From the NCBI RefSeq assembly GCF_008905045.1, contig NZ_VWMY01000003.1:116714-180713 (forward strand): a DNA stretch of 64,000 nucleotides. Direction: 5' to 3'. The notes under the pieces are model-generated. The model worked only from the letters and a program-made list of their open reading frames with translations, had not been told where the DNA came from and did not search any database. Positions 1 through 9,528 of the stretch are shown one piece after another. This DNA comes from Streptomyces albicerus. GTDB taxonomy: Bacteria > Actinomycetota > Actinomycetes > Streptomycetales > Streptomycetaceae. The translations under genes were made by a program, and so were the position numbers. Each line of letters opens with the position of its first letter. Within the stretch, counting starts at the first letter, position 1.

Positions 1-293
1 ATGATGTCGTCGCCGAGGCCCACCACGTCGGAGGCGCCGCGGTTCGCCGCGAGCTGGGTGACGAGCTTCTTCGGCAGGTCCTCGATGAGGACTTCCTTGA
101 TCTTGACGCCCGGGTGGCTCTTCTCGTACTCCTTGTAGAGGTCCCGGTAGCCGTAGTCGACGTGGGTCGTCACGGTCAGAGTGACGGTGCCGTCGGCGCT
201 GTCCGAGGAACCCCCGCCGCAGGCCGACGCCGTGAGGGCGATGACCGCGGCGCCCGCCGCCACCCGAATCCCTTGGCTGGCGTGGTATTTCAT
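1..293 (-). CDS. ABC transporter sugar-type substrate-binding lipoprotein (5' end only)
   Basis: Translating the minus strand from the ATG at 291-293 gives 97 codons that run off the left edge. The start is well supported by a purine-rich GAGGGGTGAGG stretch just upstream. The first residues carry two basic residues, a hydrophobic stretch and a lipobox ending LTASAC (Cys at about residue 25), then a Gly/Ser-rich linker, as in exported lipoproteins of Gram-positive bacteria. What follows (TVTLTVTTHVDYGYRDLYKEY, then HPGVKIKEV) is the typical first beta-alpha unit of family-1 extracellular solute-binding proteins for carbohydrates. It would bind sugar outside the membrane and deliver it to permeases encoded left of the window. 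The substrate cannot be told from this fragment. Confidence 0.8.
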   Translation of the reverse strand, partial: MKYHASQGIRVAAGAAVIALTASACGGGSSDSADGTVTLTVTTHVDYGYRDLYKEYEKSHPGVKIKEVLIEDLPKKLVTQLAANRGASDVVGLGDDI

Positions 294-346
294 GCCCTCA
301 CCCCTCTGTATTCGCATCCGGCGCATCGGCTTGCGTGTTCGGTATT

Positions 347-360
347 TCGATAATTTTCGA
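347..360. promoter_or_regulatory. Operator-like imperfect palindrome upstream of the binding-protein gene
   Basis: TCGATAATTTTCGA is a near-palindrome about 54 bp upstream of the start codon at 293. It resembles the perfect copy at 469-481. It is probably a second binding site for a sugar-responsive repressor; this is inferred from spacing and similarity only. Confidence 0.35.
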
Positions 361-468
361 CGCGGAGAAACCAGGAGAATCCCTGTCCCTTCACGCCTTG
401 TTGAGGCGCGCTTAATGTAGGAACCGGTTGCTACGGGGTCAATGTTTCCGTCGCGTGAGCATCGCTAT

Positions 469-481
469 TCGAAACTTTCGA
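469..481. promoter_or_regulatory. Perfect palindrome TCGAAACTTTCGA (CGAAA-N-TTTCG operator-like site)
   Basis: A 13-bp perfect palindrome with a single central base. CGAA-N-TTCG / GAAA-N-TTTC elements are known operators of LacI-family repressors of xylan and xylo-oligosaccharide genes in Streptomyces, so a LacI-type regulator of the sugar transporter beginning at 293 is plausible. The site lies about 180 bp upstream of that start. Confidence 0.45.
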
Positions 482-1146
482 TAGGGCTTGGGCGGCGGTG
501 GGACGGGCGGCTGGTGGGTGGCGGCGCCTGTGAGCGGCGTATTCGGGGAGTTCACAGGTGCGCCAACCGGCCGCGCGACGAAGGGAGTTCGCCCGCCGAA
601 CCGACATACGAGCGCCGACCGCCTCGGCCGACCGCTTCCATCGACCCGCCGTCGGTCCTGCGGCCGTCATCGCCGGCCGCGGAGTCACGTCTCGCCGTGG
701 CCCCGCTCTGGGCGACGGCAGCGCGTCCGCCGATCGTCGTCGCCCTCGTCCTCGTCGTCGTTCGGCACAGCGTGTTCGTCGCGCGCGGCCGGCCAGAGGA
801 ACCGAAGCCTGCCGCCACGGCCGGCGGCCTTCGGCGGTGGCGCGGGGCGCGGGGCGCATCGCAGCGTGGCAGCGCATCGCAGCGTTGGCGGCCGTCTTCG
901 GCGACTGCCGCCGGCACGCCGCAGCCTTGGTCCCACGCGGAGGGTCGGCCGCTACAACGAACCCTGCTGGGCCGCCGCCGTGCTTCAGCGGCGGGCTCAT
1001 GGTCACGCTCCCGGTCGCCGCCACGGGAGCCATGCGCCGCCGCCCCGCCCGCGGCTGGGTACGCACGCGAGAACCGCCTGGAGGGCAGCCGAGACGGGCC
1101 ACCTGGCACCGGGGGCTCGGGGCGGTGCCCGACGGGATCAGTCGGG

Positions 1147-2064
1147 TTACCGGCCACCCGCCCAGCGGCCCAGCACCGCCGTGGCGATGGCCCGCTGGGG
1201 CGGGTCCAGCACGGTCCTGCCGTCCTCGATGTCCCACAGGGTGTTCTGCAGGATGCGGCCCAGCGTCCAGCCCGCCGCTCGCCGCCGGTCCAGCGCGAGG
1301 GCCTCGGTGAGCACGTCGAAGCGGCGGAGAACCGTACGGGTCACATCGCCGGTCGCCGTCACCGCGTCCCAGCGGCTGTCCAGCGCGGGCCACAGGTCGA
1401 AACCCGGGTCACCGGCCAGGGGCTCCGGATCGATGGCGAGCCACGGTTCCCGCTGTCCGGCGAGGACGTTGTCGTAGTGCAGGTCCCAGTGCAGCAGTCG
1501 GTCGCCGGCCTCTCCGACGAGTTCGGCCACGGCGGACGCGCAGGTGTGCAGCAGACGCCGCTCGGCGGGATCGCGGAGTGCGGGCAGCGCGTGCGGCACC
1601 TGGTCGAGCATCGCGGCGGCGATGTCCGCCAGCCGCCGTATGCCGTCCGGCGCGCGCACCGCGACCAGGCGTGCCAGAAGGTCGGCGAGGATCCGCAGGG
1701 CGGTGTCGTCATCGGCCACCGTCGACAGCGGCCGGGCCGCGTCCAGCCGTTCCAGCAGCATGGTGCCGGTGTCCGGGTCGTGGTCGAGCAGCCGCACCAC
1801 GCCGTCGCCGTTCCACACCCGCAGCCCCGGCGCGGCGCCCGCGTTGTCCTCGCTGAGCTGCTGGAACTTCAGCACCGCCGGGGTACCGTCCGCGCGGGTC
1901 ACCGGCAGGACGAACGAGGCCATACCATGGGCCGCCGGGCCGTCCGGCCTCAGCGCCCAGCGGTCCAGGAAGTCCCCGGCGCCGAACTCGTCGGGGACGT
2001 CCCCGGAAAACGACGTACTCATGTCGGCGTCAAAGTATGCCGCCACCCTGCCCCAGCAGGCCAT
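1147..2064 (-). CDS. APH(6)/hydroxyurea phosphotransferase-family kinase
   Basis: A 305-residue protein of the aminoglycoside/hydroxyurea antibiotic resistance kinase family. Visible features are the nucleotide-binding lobe (FVLPVTRADGTPAVLKF, with the ATP-contacting Lys), the catalytic loop LLHWDLHYDNVL (HxDxxxxN pattern) near residue 190, and the metal-binding segment LAIDPEPLAGDPGFDLWP just after it. Family members phosphorylate streptomycin-type aminoglycosides or hydroxyurea; the substrate here is unknown and resistance is not proven. The start is uncertain: ATG codons at 2064 and 2022 are both in frame and neither has a good ribosome-binding site; the shorter form would begin MSTSFSGDV. 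It stands alone, with no partner gene beside it. Confidence 0.8.
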   Translation of the reverse strand: MACWGRVAAYFDADMSTSFSGDVPDEFGAGDFLDRWALRPDGPAAHGMASFVLPVTRADGTPAVLKFQQLSEDNAGAAPGLRVWNGDGVVRLLDHDPDTGTMLLERLDAARPLSTVADDDTALRILADLLARLVAVRAPDGIRRLADIAAAMLDQVPHALPALRDPAERRLLHTCASAVAELVGEAGDRLLHWDLHYDNVLAGQREPWLAIDPEPLAGDPGFDLWPALDSRWDAVTATGDVTRTVLRRFDVLTEALALDRRRAAGWTLGRILQNTLWDIEDGRTVLDPPQRAIATAVLGRWAGGR

Positions 2065-2313
2065 TGACCATGGGTTCAGAATCCACCGACCGAATCAACC
2101 GCGCAGAGCACGTGATTCATGTCACGCAAATTTTGCGGCAATACAGGGCGCCCGGCCGGGGCAGCGGCGGGTGTACCGTAATGGGGCGAGCCTGATGACG
2201 ATTCCCACGCCCATCAAACATCACCGTGGATGACGAGAATTCAGGATTCCTGAAGACCAAAGGTCTTGCTCGGCATTGGTCGAGTTTGCACCAGAACTGA
2301 GGCACGGGAAGAG

Positions 2314-3345
2314 ATGTTGACCGCAATGGAGACGGACACGCAGGAACAGGGGCAAGGGCAGGAGGCTCTTCTGCTGTCTCCGGACTACGACGCCGACGCC
2401 CCCGAACCGCAGCTCGCCTCCGACGGCGCCTCGATCGATCCGGTACGGGACTACCTGAAGATGATCGGCCGCGTCCGCCTCCTCAGCGCCGCGCAGGAGG
2501 TCGACCTCGCCAAGAGGATCGAGGCCGGCCTGTTCGCCGAGCAGAAGCTCGAGGAAGGGCCTGATCTGGACCCGACGTTCCGGCGCGAGCTGGAAATCCT
2601 CGCCGAGGACGGCCACCGGGCGAAATCCCACCTCACCGAGGCGAACCTCCGTCTGGTCGTCTCCATCGCCAAGCGTTATACGAGGCGGGGCCTCACTTTT
2701 CTGGACCTGATCCAGGAGGGCAACACGGGTCTGATTCGGGCCGTCGAGAAGTTCGACTACGTCAAGGGTTTCAAGTTCTCGACCTACGCCACCTGGTGGA
2801 TCCGGCAGGCGCTGACCCGGGCCCTGGCCGACCAGAGCCGCACCATCCGCATTCCGGTCCACGCGGTGGAGATCATCAACAGAGTGGCCAGACTCCGCCG
2901 GGAAATGCTCCAGGAACTGGGCGTCGAGCCCACGCTCGAGCAGGTGGCGGAAAGGATGGAGCTGCCCGTCGCCAAGATCGTCGAACTCGACGCGTACACC
3001 AAGGATCCCGTCTCGCTGCACATGCCGTTGGGCGAAGACGGCGGCAGCGAACTCGGTGACGTGATCGAGGACAGCGAGAGCGTCTCCCCCTTCGACGCGG
3101 TCACGTTCCTCCTCCTCAAGGACACCATCCAGGGCATCCTCGCCCATATGACCCCGCGCGAGGCAGGCATCATCACCCTGCGGTATGGGCTCCTGGACGG
3201 CCAGGCGAAGACCCTGGAGGAGATCGGCCAGGTCTACGGAGTCACCCGCGAGCGCATCCGCCAGATCGAGTCCAAGACGATGTCGAAGCTGCGCCACCCC
3301 TCCCGCTCACAGGCACTGCGCGACTACGTGGGCCTCCTGGACTGA
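2314..3345 (+). CDS. RpoD-like group 2 RNA polymerase sigma factor (Hrd type)
   Basis: About 343 residues. Region 1.2 ([20 protein letters not shown]) is followed by a near-canonical region 2 with [39 protein letters not shown] and [20 protein letters not shown], then region 3 and region 4.2 with [20 protein letters not shown]. It lacks the long acidic region 1.1 of the housekeeping HrdB, so it belongs with the dispensable HrdA/C/D-type factors. It would redirect core RNA polymerase to HrdB-like promoters. ATG 2314 is preferred because GGGAAGAG lies just upstream; a further ATG at 2326 is possible. It is convergent with, and 12 bp from, a phosphatase/anti-sigma-type kinase gene, which suggests but does not prove a regulatory link. 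It does not match HrdD closely, so I give no symbol. Confidence 0.9.
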   Translation: MLTAMETDTQEQGQGQEALLLSPDYDADAPEPQLASDGASIDPVRDYLKMIGRVRLLSAAQEVDLAKRIEAGLFAEQKLEEGPDLDPTFRRELEILAEDGHRAKSHLTEANLRLVVSIAKRYTRRGLTFLDLIQEGNTGLIRAVEKFDYVKGFKFSTYATWWIRQALTRALADQSRTIRIPVHAVEIINRVARLRREMLQELGVEPTLEQVAERMELPVAKIVELDAYTKDPVSLHMPLGEDGGSELGDVIEDSESVSPFDAVTFLLLKDTIQGILAHMTPREAGIITLRYGLLDGQAKTLEEIGQVYGVTRERIRQIESKTMSKLRHPSRSQALRDYVGLLD

Positions 3346-3357
3346 GCCTGCGCCGGT

Positions 3358-5778
3358 TCACTGCAGCGGCAGTGCCTGCTCGGCCCAGATGGTCTTTCCG
3401 GTGCCGCTCGGGCGGGTGCCCCACCGGTCGGTGAGCTGGGCGACGAGCAGCAGGCCGCGGCCGCCCTCGTCGAAGGTGCGGGCCCGGCGCAGATGGGGCG
3501 AGGTACTGCTGGCGTCGGAGACCTCGCAGATGAGGGCGCGGTCCCGGATGAGTCTGAGCTGGATCGGGGAGCCGCCGTAGCGGATGGCGTTGGTGACCAG
3601 TTCGCTCACGACGAGTTCGGTCACGAAGGCCGCCTCGTCCAGTCCCCAGCGGGTCAGCTGCTCGGTGGCGTACTGGCGGGCCGTGGCGACCACCGCCGGA
3701 TCGGCGGCCAGGTCCCAGACGGCCACCTGCTCGGCGTCCAGGGCGCGGGTACGGGCCAGCAGCAGCGCCACGTCGTCGGCCGGGCGCTCCGGAAGCAGGG
3801 CCTTGAGGACGTTGTCGCAGGCGTCCTCGAGGTTCCCGGCCGGGGCCGCCAGGGCGGTGCAGAGCGCGGCGGTGCCCGCGTCCACGTCGAGCTCGCGGGC
3901 CTCGACCAGACCGTCCGTGTAGAGGGTGAGGACGGCCCCTTCGGGCACTTCCAGCTCGGCGGCCTCGAACGGGAGCCCGCCGACACCGAGCATCGGTCCC
4001 GCGGACACCTCGACGACCTGCACGGTTCCGTCCGGGAGCAGCACCACGGGCGGCGGGTGCCCGGCGGAGGCGACGGTGCAGCGGCGGGAGACCGGGTCGT
4101 ACACCGCGTACAGGCAGGTGGCGCCGATCTCCCCGATCATCGCGCTCTCGTCGGCCGCCAGGTGTCCGACCAGGTCGTCCAGGTGTGTGAGCAGCTCGTC
4201 AGGTGGCAGGTCGACGTCGGCCAGGGCCCATACCGCCGTACGGAGCCGGCCCATGGTGACCGAGGCGTGGATACCGTGCCCGACGACGTCCCCCACGACG
4301 AGCGCCACCCTGGTTCCGGACAGCGGGATCACGTCGAACCAGTCGCCGCCCACGCCCGCCTGCGACAGCGCCGGAAGGTAGCGGGAGGCGAACTCGACCG
4401 CCGCCTGCCCCGCCATCGCCTGGGGCAGCAGGCTGCGCTGCAGAGCGAGCGCGGTCGTACGCTCCCGGGTGTAGCGGCGGGCGTTGTCCACGCAGACGGC
4501 CGCGCGACTGGTCAGCTCCTGCGCCAGCGACACGTCGTCGCTGTCGAAGGGGTCGGGGCTCTCGGGGGTGAGCAGCCGTATGAAGACCGCCACACCCAGC
4601 GTCGTACCGCGTGCCACCAGCGGTACGGCCATCAGGGAGAACTCGCCGCCGTTCGCCGCGCGCATCCTCGCGGACCGGGCGCTGTGGCCCGCGAGCCACG
4701 CGTCGACGTCCTTGTCGCCGGTCCTGGTGAGTACCGCCCCGCCGGTGGCCAGCGCGCGGGCCGGCGGGGAGAAGGCCGGATAGACGTCCGCCGCGCCCAG
4801 GTCGATCGCGGCCTCCGGCACCCCGGCGTTGCGCGAGTGGTGCGCGACGCGGCGCAGCTCCACGTCGTCGCCCAGCGGGCCGACGGCGGGTTCCTCGCCC
4901 TGGAGTACGGAATCCAGCAGATCGACGCTGACGAAGTCGGCCAGCCTGGGGATCACCAGCTCGGCCAGCTCACGGGCGGTGTGGATCACGTCGAGCTTGG
5001 TACCGATGCGGGTGGCGGCCTCGTTCAGGATGGCGAGCCGCTGCCGCGCCCAGTGCTGCTCGCTGCTGTCGAACGCGGCGAGCGCGGTGCCCAGCAGTTC
5101 CCCCGAGGGGTCCCTGATCGGCCACATCTCGGTGTTCCAGGCGTGCATCCGCAGGCCGGAGGGTGCGCGGGTCCAGCTCTCGTAGCGGACCGGCCGACCG
5201 GTCTCGACGACCTTGCGCAGATGGCGCAGGAAGCCGCGGCTGTGCTCCGCGTTCTCCACCGTGTCCGGGAAGTGGCGGTCGAGGAACTCCGCCTCCTGCA
5301 CGCCCATGATCTGGCACGCCGTGTCGTTCATCCGCAGATACCGCTGCTCGGTGTCGAAGATCGACATCGACATCGACGCCTGGCGGAATGCCAGCTCCGC
5401 CAGATCGCGGCGGCGCTCGTCCGGTGCCGCGGTGATCACATACCCCTGCGGCTCCCCCTTGTCGCCCCGCAGGGGGCACGCGCGCAGGGCCAGCTCCGCC
5501 CGCCGCCCGTCCTGGCGCCGCACGGGGACCACCGCGCTGCCGCCCTTCCGAAGCGTCCGCCAGGCCGTGCCGGGCTCCCCGTCCACCAGCTCCGACACCG
5601 GTCGTCCGCTGACCTCCCCCGCGGTGTATCCCGTCAGCAGGCGTGCCCCTTCACTCCAGCCCGTGATGATGCCGCGCCCGTCGACCACCGCCATGGCGTC
5701 ACCGGCCGTGGCCGCCCGCCCTCCGTCGCGCGGCAATGTCACCATGTGTACAAGAATGGTCCCATTCGGCATTCGCAT
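3358..5778 (-). CDS. PAS-PAS-GAF-SpoIIE phosphatase with C-terminal HATPase (anti-sigma type) domain
   Basis: About 806 residues, cytoplasmic, no membrane segment. In order: PAS domain (about 22-100), second PAS (about 135-240, beginning FRQASMSMSIFDTEQRYLRM), GAF (about 255-420), a PP2C-type SpoIIE phosphatase core (about 435-655, with the metal-binding GGDWFDV and GDVVGHG motifs) and a C-terminal RsbW-like ATPase (ELVTNAIRYG N-box, then DEGGRGLLLV). Proteins of this build are common in Streptomyces. They sense small molecules or redox/light through PAS/GAF and dephosphorylate anti-anti-sigma factors, while the ATPase domain can act as a kinase or anti-sigma factor. The start is unclear: ATGs at 5778, 5772 and 5745 are all in frame, none with a good ribosome-binding site. 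It is convergent with the sigma-factor gene ending at 3345 and divergent from the SARP regulator. Confidence 0.88.
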   Translation of the reverse strand: MRMPNGTILVHMVTLPRDGGRAATAGDAMAVVDGRGIITGWSEGARLLTGYTAGEVSGRPVSELVDGEPGTAWRTLRKGGSAVVPVRRQDGRRAELALRACPLRGDKGEPQGYVITAAPDERRRDLAELAFRQASMSMSIFDTEQRYLRMNDTACQIMGVQEAEFLDRHFPDTVENAEHSRGFLRHLRKVVETGRPVRYESWTRAPSGLRMHAWNTEMWPIRDPSGELLGTALAAFDSSEQHWARQRLAILNEAATRIGTKLDVIHTARELAELVIPRLADFVSVDLLDSVLQGEEPAVGPLGDDVELRRVAHHSRNAGVPEAAIDLGAADVYPAFSPPARALATGGAVLTRTGDKDVDAWLAGHSARSARMRAANGGEFSLMAVPLVARGTTLGVAVFIRLLTPESPDPFDSDDVSLAQELTSRAAVCVDNARRYTRERTTALALQRSLLPQAMAGQAAVEFASRYLPALSQAGVGGDWFDVIPLSGTRVALVVGDVVGHGIHASVTMGRLRTAVWALADVDLPPDELLTHLDDLVGHLAADESAMIGEIGATCLYAVYDPVSRRCTVASAGHPPPVVLLPDGTVQVVEVSAGPMLGVGGLPFEAAELEVPEGAVLTLYTDGLVEARELDVDAGTAALCTALAAPAGNLEDACDNVLKALLPERPADDVALLLARTRALDAEQVAVWDLAADPAVVATARQYATEQLTRWGLDEAAFVTELVVSELVTNAIRYGGSPIQLRLIRDRALICEVSDASSTSPHLRRARTFDEGGRGLLLVAQLTDRWGTRPSGTGKTIWAEQALPLQ

Positions 5779-5992
5779 CAAGCGAAGTGCGCGGTCCCGT
5801 CAGGGCACTGAGCCCCGTGGCGGGACCTTCATGAAGCCGTCGCCGGCGTCTGCCTGCACGAAGTCGTCTCCGGCCCTCGGTCACGGAGGCGATTGCGCGG
5901 CACTGGGCCGGAATGTGTCTTCCAGATATGCCGATGAAGGGGATAAAGAAAGAGAATGGTGAGGGAGTTGTGAAACGGCGGGCGGGGAGCGC

Positions 5993-8900
5993 ATGCGCAT
6001 TCAGGTACTCGGGCCGGTCTGCGCCTGGCGGGACGGCACCCGCCTCGACCTCGGTTCGCCCCGGCGCCGCGCGGTTCTCGCCCTGCTCGCCGTGTCCCGG
6101 GGGCAGCAACTGCCGTTCTTCGGGATCGCGGACGCGTTGTGGGGCGAGCATCCTCCGGCGACCGCGTCGAACGTCGTCCAGACCCACATCAAGCATCTGC
6201 GCCGCCTGTTGGAGCCGGACCGGCCGCCGCGCGCTCCCAGTGCGGTGCTGCCCCGGCTCGGCGACGGCTACGCGCTGCGTGTGCCGTCCGACGCCATCGA
6301 TCTACTGCGCTTCCGGGACCTAGTCGCCGCGGCGGAGACCGTACGACGGGGCGGGCGGGATGCACGGGACGGGCGGGGCGGTCGGGGTGACGGCCAGGAG
6401 CGAGCCGCGGCGTTGCTGACCGACGCGCTCGGGCTGTGGCAGCAACCGCCCCTCGCGGACCTGCCGTTCCTCGCTGCCCACCCGGTGGTCGTCGCGCTGG
6501 CCGAGGAACGTCGTGGCGTCATCGCCCAGTACGGCGACGCCATGATCGCCGCCGGAAGAAGCGCCGACGCACTCCCTGTCCTGGAGGAGACCGCGGCCGC
6601 ACAGCCACTGGACGAGGACGCTCAGGCCCGGCTCGTCAGAGCGTACGAGGCCGTCGGGCGACGCGACCAGGCGGTCGCCGTCTACCGGCGAAGCCACCGC
6701 CGACTGGCCGACGAACTCGGCGTCGAACCCGGCCCGGCGCTGTCCGAGGCCTACGCGGCGGTGCTGCGCCGCCGCACCGGGTCTTCCGGTCTCGGCCACG
6801 GGGATGTCCCTGTCCGCGGTCCCGGTCACGGACGTGCCGACGGACACGGCCACGGTTCCGGCCACGAGCATGTCCACGGCCACGGTCACGGCCACGGTTC
6901 CAGCGACGGGGATGTCCACGCTGAGGACGTTGTCACTGGGCCGGTCCCGGCGGGCGTCGCGGGCACGCTGTCCGCACAGTTATCCGCGGGGCTGCCCCCG
7001 CACTTGGTCACGCCGCGTCCTCCGCGTCCTCCGCGATTACCCGCCCAACTACCCGCGGACGTCCCCGACTTCTCCGGCCGCGCCCCCGAACTCTCGGCTC
7101 TCGACCGGCTGCTGAGCGCGGCGGCCGACAGCCCGACGGCGGCGGCCGTCTCCGTGGTCTCCGGCACGGCCGGGGTGGGGAAGACCGCGCTGGCGGTCCA
7201 CTGGGCGCACCGGGCGCGACACCGGTTCCCCGACGGTCAGCTCTACGTCAACCTGCGTGGCTACGATCCCGACCACCCGATGCCTCCCGGTGACGCCCTC
7301 ACGCGGTTCCTCACCGTTCTGGGGGTTCCCGGTGATGCGATCCCGCTCGACATCGACGACCGCGCGAGCCGGTACCGGACCGAGTTGGCCGACCGGCGGA
7401 TGCTGGTGGTCCTGGACAACGCCCTGTCCGAGGAACAGGTCCGTCCGCTGCTTCCCGGCTCGCCCTCCTGCGCAGTCGTGGTCACCAGCCGGGACAGCCT
7501 GGCCGGCCTGGTGGCCCTGCACGGCGCCCGCCGTATCGATCTGGGCCCGCTCCCGCCGCCCGACGCGGTCGCGCTGCTACGGACGCTCATCGGCGCGCGC
7601 GTCAACACCGAACCCGGGCCGACCGCCGCCCTGGCCGAACAATGTGTACGTCTCCCGCTGGCGCTCCGAGTCGCGGCCGAACTGGCCGTCGCCCGCCCGT
7701 CGTTGCTACTCGCGGACCTGGTGACGGAGCTGTCCGACCAGCAGCGGCGCCTTGACCTCCTGGACGCGGGCGGCGACCGACGCGCGGCGGTGGAGGCGGT
7801 GTTCTCCTGGTCGTACGAGCGCCTGCCCGCCCCCGTAGCCCGCACCTTCCGACTGCTGAGCCTGCACCCGGGGCCAGAGGCCGACACCCACGCCGTCGCC
7901 GCCCTACTGGGCGAAGCACGGGACGAACTCCCGCCCAGTGTGCCGGAGGAGGGGCCGGGCCAGGGTCAAGGGCCGGACGAGGTACGGGGTGACGCGCCGG
8001 GCGAGGTGCCCGGCGGGATGCCGGGGCACGTTCCGGGCGACGGGCGGGCAGCCGCCAGCAGGCCCGCCCAGGCTGCCAGAACTCTCGCGCTGCTGGCCCG
8101 TGCCCACCTCGTACAGCCCGCCCGGCCGGGTCGGTTCAGCATGCACGACCTGCTGCATGCCTATGCGTACCGCCTCGCCCGTACGCATGACGACGAGGCT
8201 GCGCAGCAGGCCGCGCTGGCCCGTCTCTTCGACCACTACCTGAGCACAGCCGCGGCCGCCATGGACGCCCTGTACCCCGCCGAGCGGCACCACAGACCCG
8301 TCGTCGCGCCACCCGCGCAAGGCTCGCTCATCGTCGACGACCCGGCTGCGGCGCGGGTCTGGCTGGACGCCGAGCGTTCCAACCTGGCCGCCGTCTGTGC
8401 GGTCGCCGCCGACCGCGGCAGCCCCGGGCATGCCGTCCGCCTGGCCGCCCTCCTCTTCCGCCATCTCGACGCCGGTCACCACACCGAGGCACTGGAGATC
8501 CACGGCCACGCCCTGCGTGCCGCCGAGACGATCGGTGACCTGAGCGGACAGGCGCACGCGCTGACCAACCTCGGGGTCGTGCACTGGCGGCTCGCCGACG
8601 CTGGAACGGCCGCGGACCACCTCGTCCGGGCCCTGGAACTGCACCGGCGTACAGAGGACCGAGCGGGGCAGGCCAGAACGCTGTCCAACCTCGGCAATGT
8701 CCACTGGCGGCTGGACCGCCTTCACGACGCCGCACGGGACCATCGACTGGCGCTCACCCTCTACCGGGAGACCGGCGACCAGGTGGGCCAGGCCCGTACC
8801 CTCACCAACCTCGGCAATGTCTGCCTGCGGCTGGGCCAGTACGAGCAGGCTGCCAGTCATCAGCGCCAGGCCCTCGCCCTGCACGACCTCACCGGTGACC

Positions 8901-9358
8901 GGATCGGCCGCGCCCGTACCCTCTCCCACCTCGGCAACGCCCTCCTGCGCCTGGACCAGTACGAGCCCGCGGCCGAGCGGCAGCAACAGGCCCTCGCCCT
9001 CTTCCGGCAGCTCGGGCACCAGGGCGGCGAGGCGTACGCGCTGTCCGCCCTCGGCGACATCCGGCTGCGGCAAGGCGTCTTCGAGGACGCGGCTGCATGT
9101 CAGCGGCGCGCCCTCGAACTGTTCCGTGCGAATGGGGAGGGCTTCGGCGAGGCGTCGGCGCTCAACGGCCTCGCCGAGGCGCTCCACGGCAGCGGACTCC
9201 ACGACGCGGCGCTCGACCACCACTCCTCCGCCGCCACGGTCGCGGCGGTCACCGGTGAACACGACCAACTGGCCCGCGCACGCGCGGGTATCGAGCGCAC
9301 CCGCCGGGCCCTGAAGAGCTGGGCGGGAGCCGCCGCGTCGAGCACACCGAGGCCCTGA
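5993..9358 (+). CDS. AfsR-like SARP regulator (BTAD-NB-ARC-TPR)
   Basis: 1121 residues. N-terminal winged-helix SARP DNA-binding domain (MRIQVLGPVCAWRDG to about 95) and bacterial transcriptional activator domain (to about 250, ending ELGVEPGPALSEAYAAVLRR). After a His/Gly-rich linker (about 266-312) comes an NB-ARC NTPase with Walker A SGTAGVGKTALAVHW (near residue 388) and Walker B-like MLVVLDN. A second Gly/Pro-rich linker (about 655-690) precedes a winged-helix segment, then a set of TPR repeats (about 840-1100) of the form QARTLTNLGNVCLRLGQYEQA. AfsR-type proteins activate secondary-metabolite or differentiation genes from direct repeats at promoters, gated by ATP. The ATG is supported by GGCGGGGAG upstream. 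No biosynthetic cluster adjoins it, so its target is unknown. Confidence 0.92.
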   Translation: MRIQVLGPVCAWRDGTRLDLGSPRRRAVLALLAVSRGQQLPFFGIADALWGEHPPATASNVVQTHIKHLRRLLEPDRPPRAPSAVLPRLGDGYALRVPSDAIDLLRFRDLVAAAETVRRGGRDARDGRGGRGDGQERAAALLTDALGLWQQPPLADLPFLAAHPVVVALAEERRGVIAQYGDAMIAAGRSADALPVLEETAAAQPLDEDAQARLVRAYEAVGRRDQAVAVYRRSHRRLADELGVEPGPALSEAYAAVLRRRTGSSGLGHGDVPVRGPGHGRADGHGHGSGHEHVHGHGHGHGSSDGDVHAEDVVTGPVPAGVAGTLSAQLSAGLPPHLVTPRPPRPPRLPAQLPADVPDFSGRAPELSALDRLLSAAADSPTAAAVSVVSGTAGVGKTALAVHWAHRARHRFPDGQLYVNLRGYDPDHPMPPGDALTRFLTVLGVPGDAIPLDIDDRASRYRTELADRRMLVVLDNALSEEQVRPLLPGSPSCAVVVTSRDSLAGLVALHGARRIDLGPLPPPDAVALLRTLIGARVNTEPGPTAALAEQCVRLPLALRVAAELAVARPSLLLADLVTELSDQQRRLDLLDAGGDRRAAVEAVFSWSYERLPAPVARTFRLLSLHPGPEADTHAVAALLGEARDELPPSVPEEGPGQGQGPDEVRGDAPGEVPGGMPGHVPGDGRAAASRPAQAARTLALLARAHLVQPARPGRFSMHDLLHAYAYRLARTHDDEAAQQAALARLFDHYLSTAAAAMDALYPAERHHRPVVAPPAQGSLIVDDPAAARVWLDAERSNLAAVCAVAADRGSPGHAVRLAALLFRHLDAGHHTEALEIHGHALRAAETIGDLSGQAHALTNLGVVHWRLADAGTAADHLVRALELHRRTEDRAGQARTLSNLGNVHWRLDRLHDAARDHRLALTLYRETGDQVGQARTLTNLGNVCLRLGQYEQAASHQRQALALHDLTGDRIGRARTLSHLGNALLRLDQYEPAAERQQQALALFRQLGHQGGEAYALSALGDIRLRQGVFEDAAACQRRALELFRANGEGFGEASALNGLAEALHGSGLHDAALDHHSSAATVAAVTGEHDQLARARAGIERTRRALKSWAGAAASSTPRP

Positions 9359-9528
9359 TCCCGGAGAGCGTTCGGCCGTTCAACCACCGTCCAGTGGATG
9401 TCCAGTCCCGCCCCATAGCTTGCGGTCGTCGGCAGATGGCCCGGCCAGCGGACCATGCCGCACTGCCTCTGCCACACCACACGCTCACGTTCATGTTCAC
9501 GCGCACGCTGACCGAGAGGGAAGAAGCG

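Larger units (their letters stand above)
294..1146. other. Gene-poor region between the binding-protein gene and the phosphotransferase
   Basis: Apart from the two operator-like palindromes near its left end, I see no convincing gene. Every open frame here is Arg/Pro/Gly-rich with no recognisable domain, and the frames are long on both strands at once, as expected of non-coding or decayed high-GC DNA. Confidence 0.5.

Noticed and set aside
442..2067. Long plus-strand frame over the region left of and opposite the phosphotransferase
   Set aside because: Antisense to a kinase with intact HxDxxxxN motif; no domain in the remainder.
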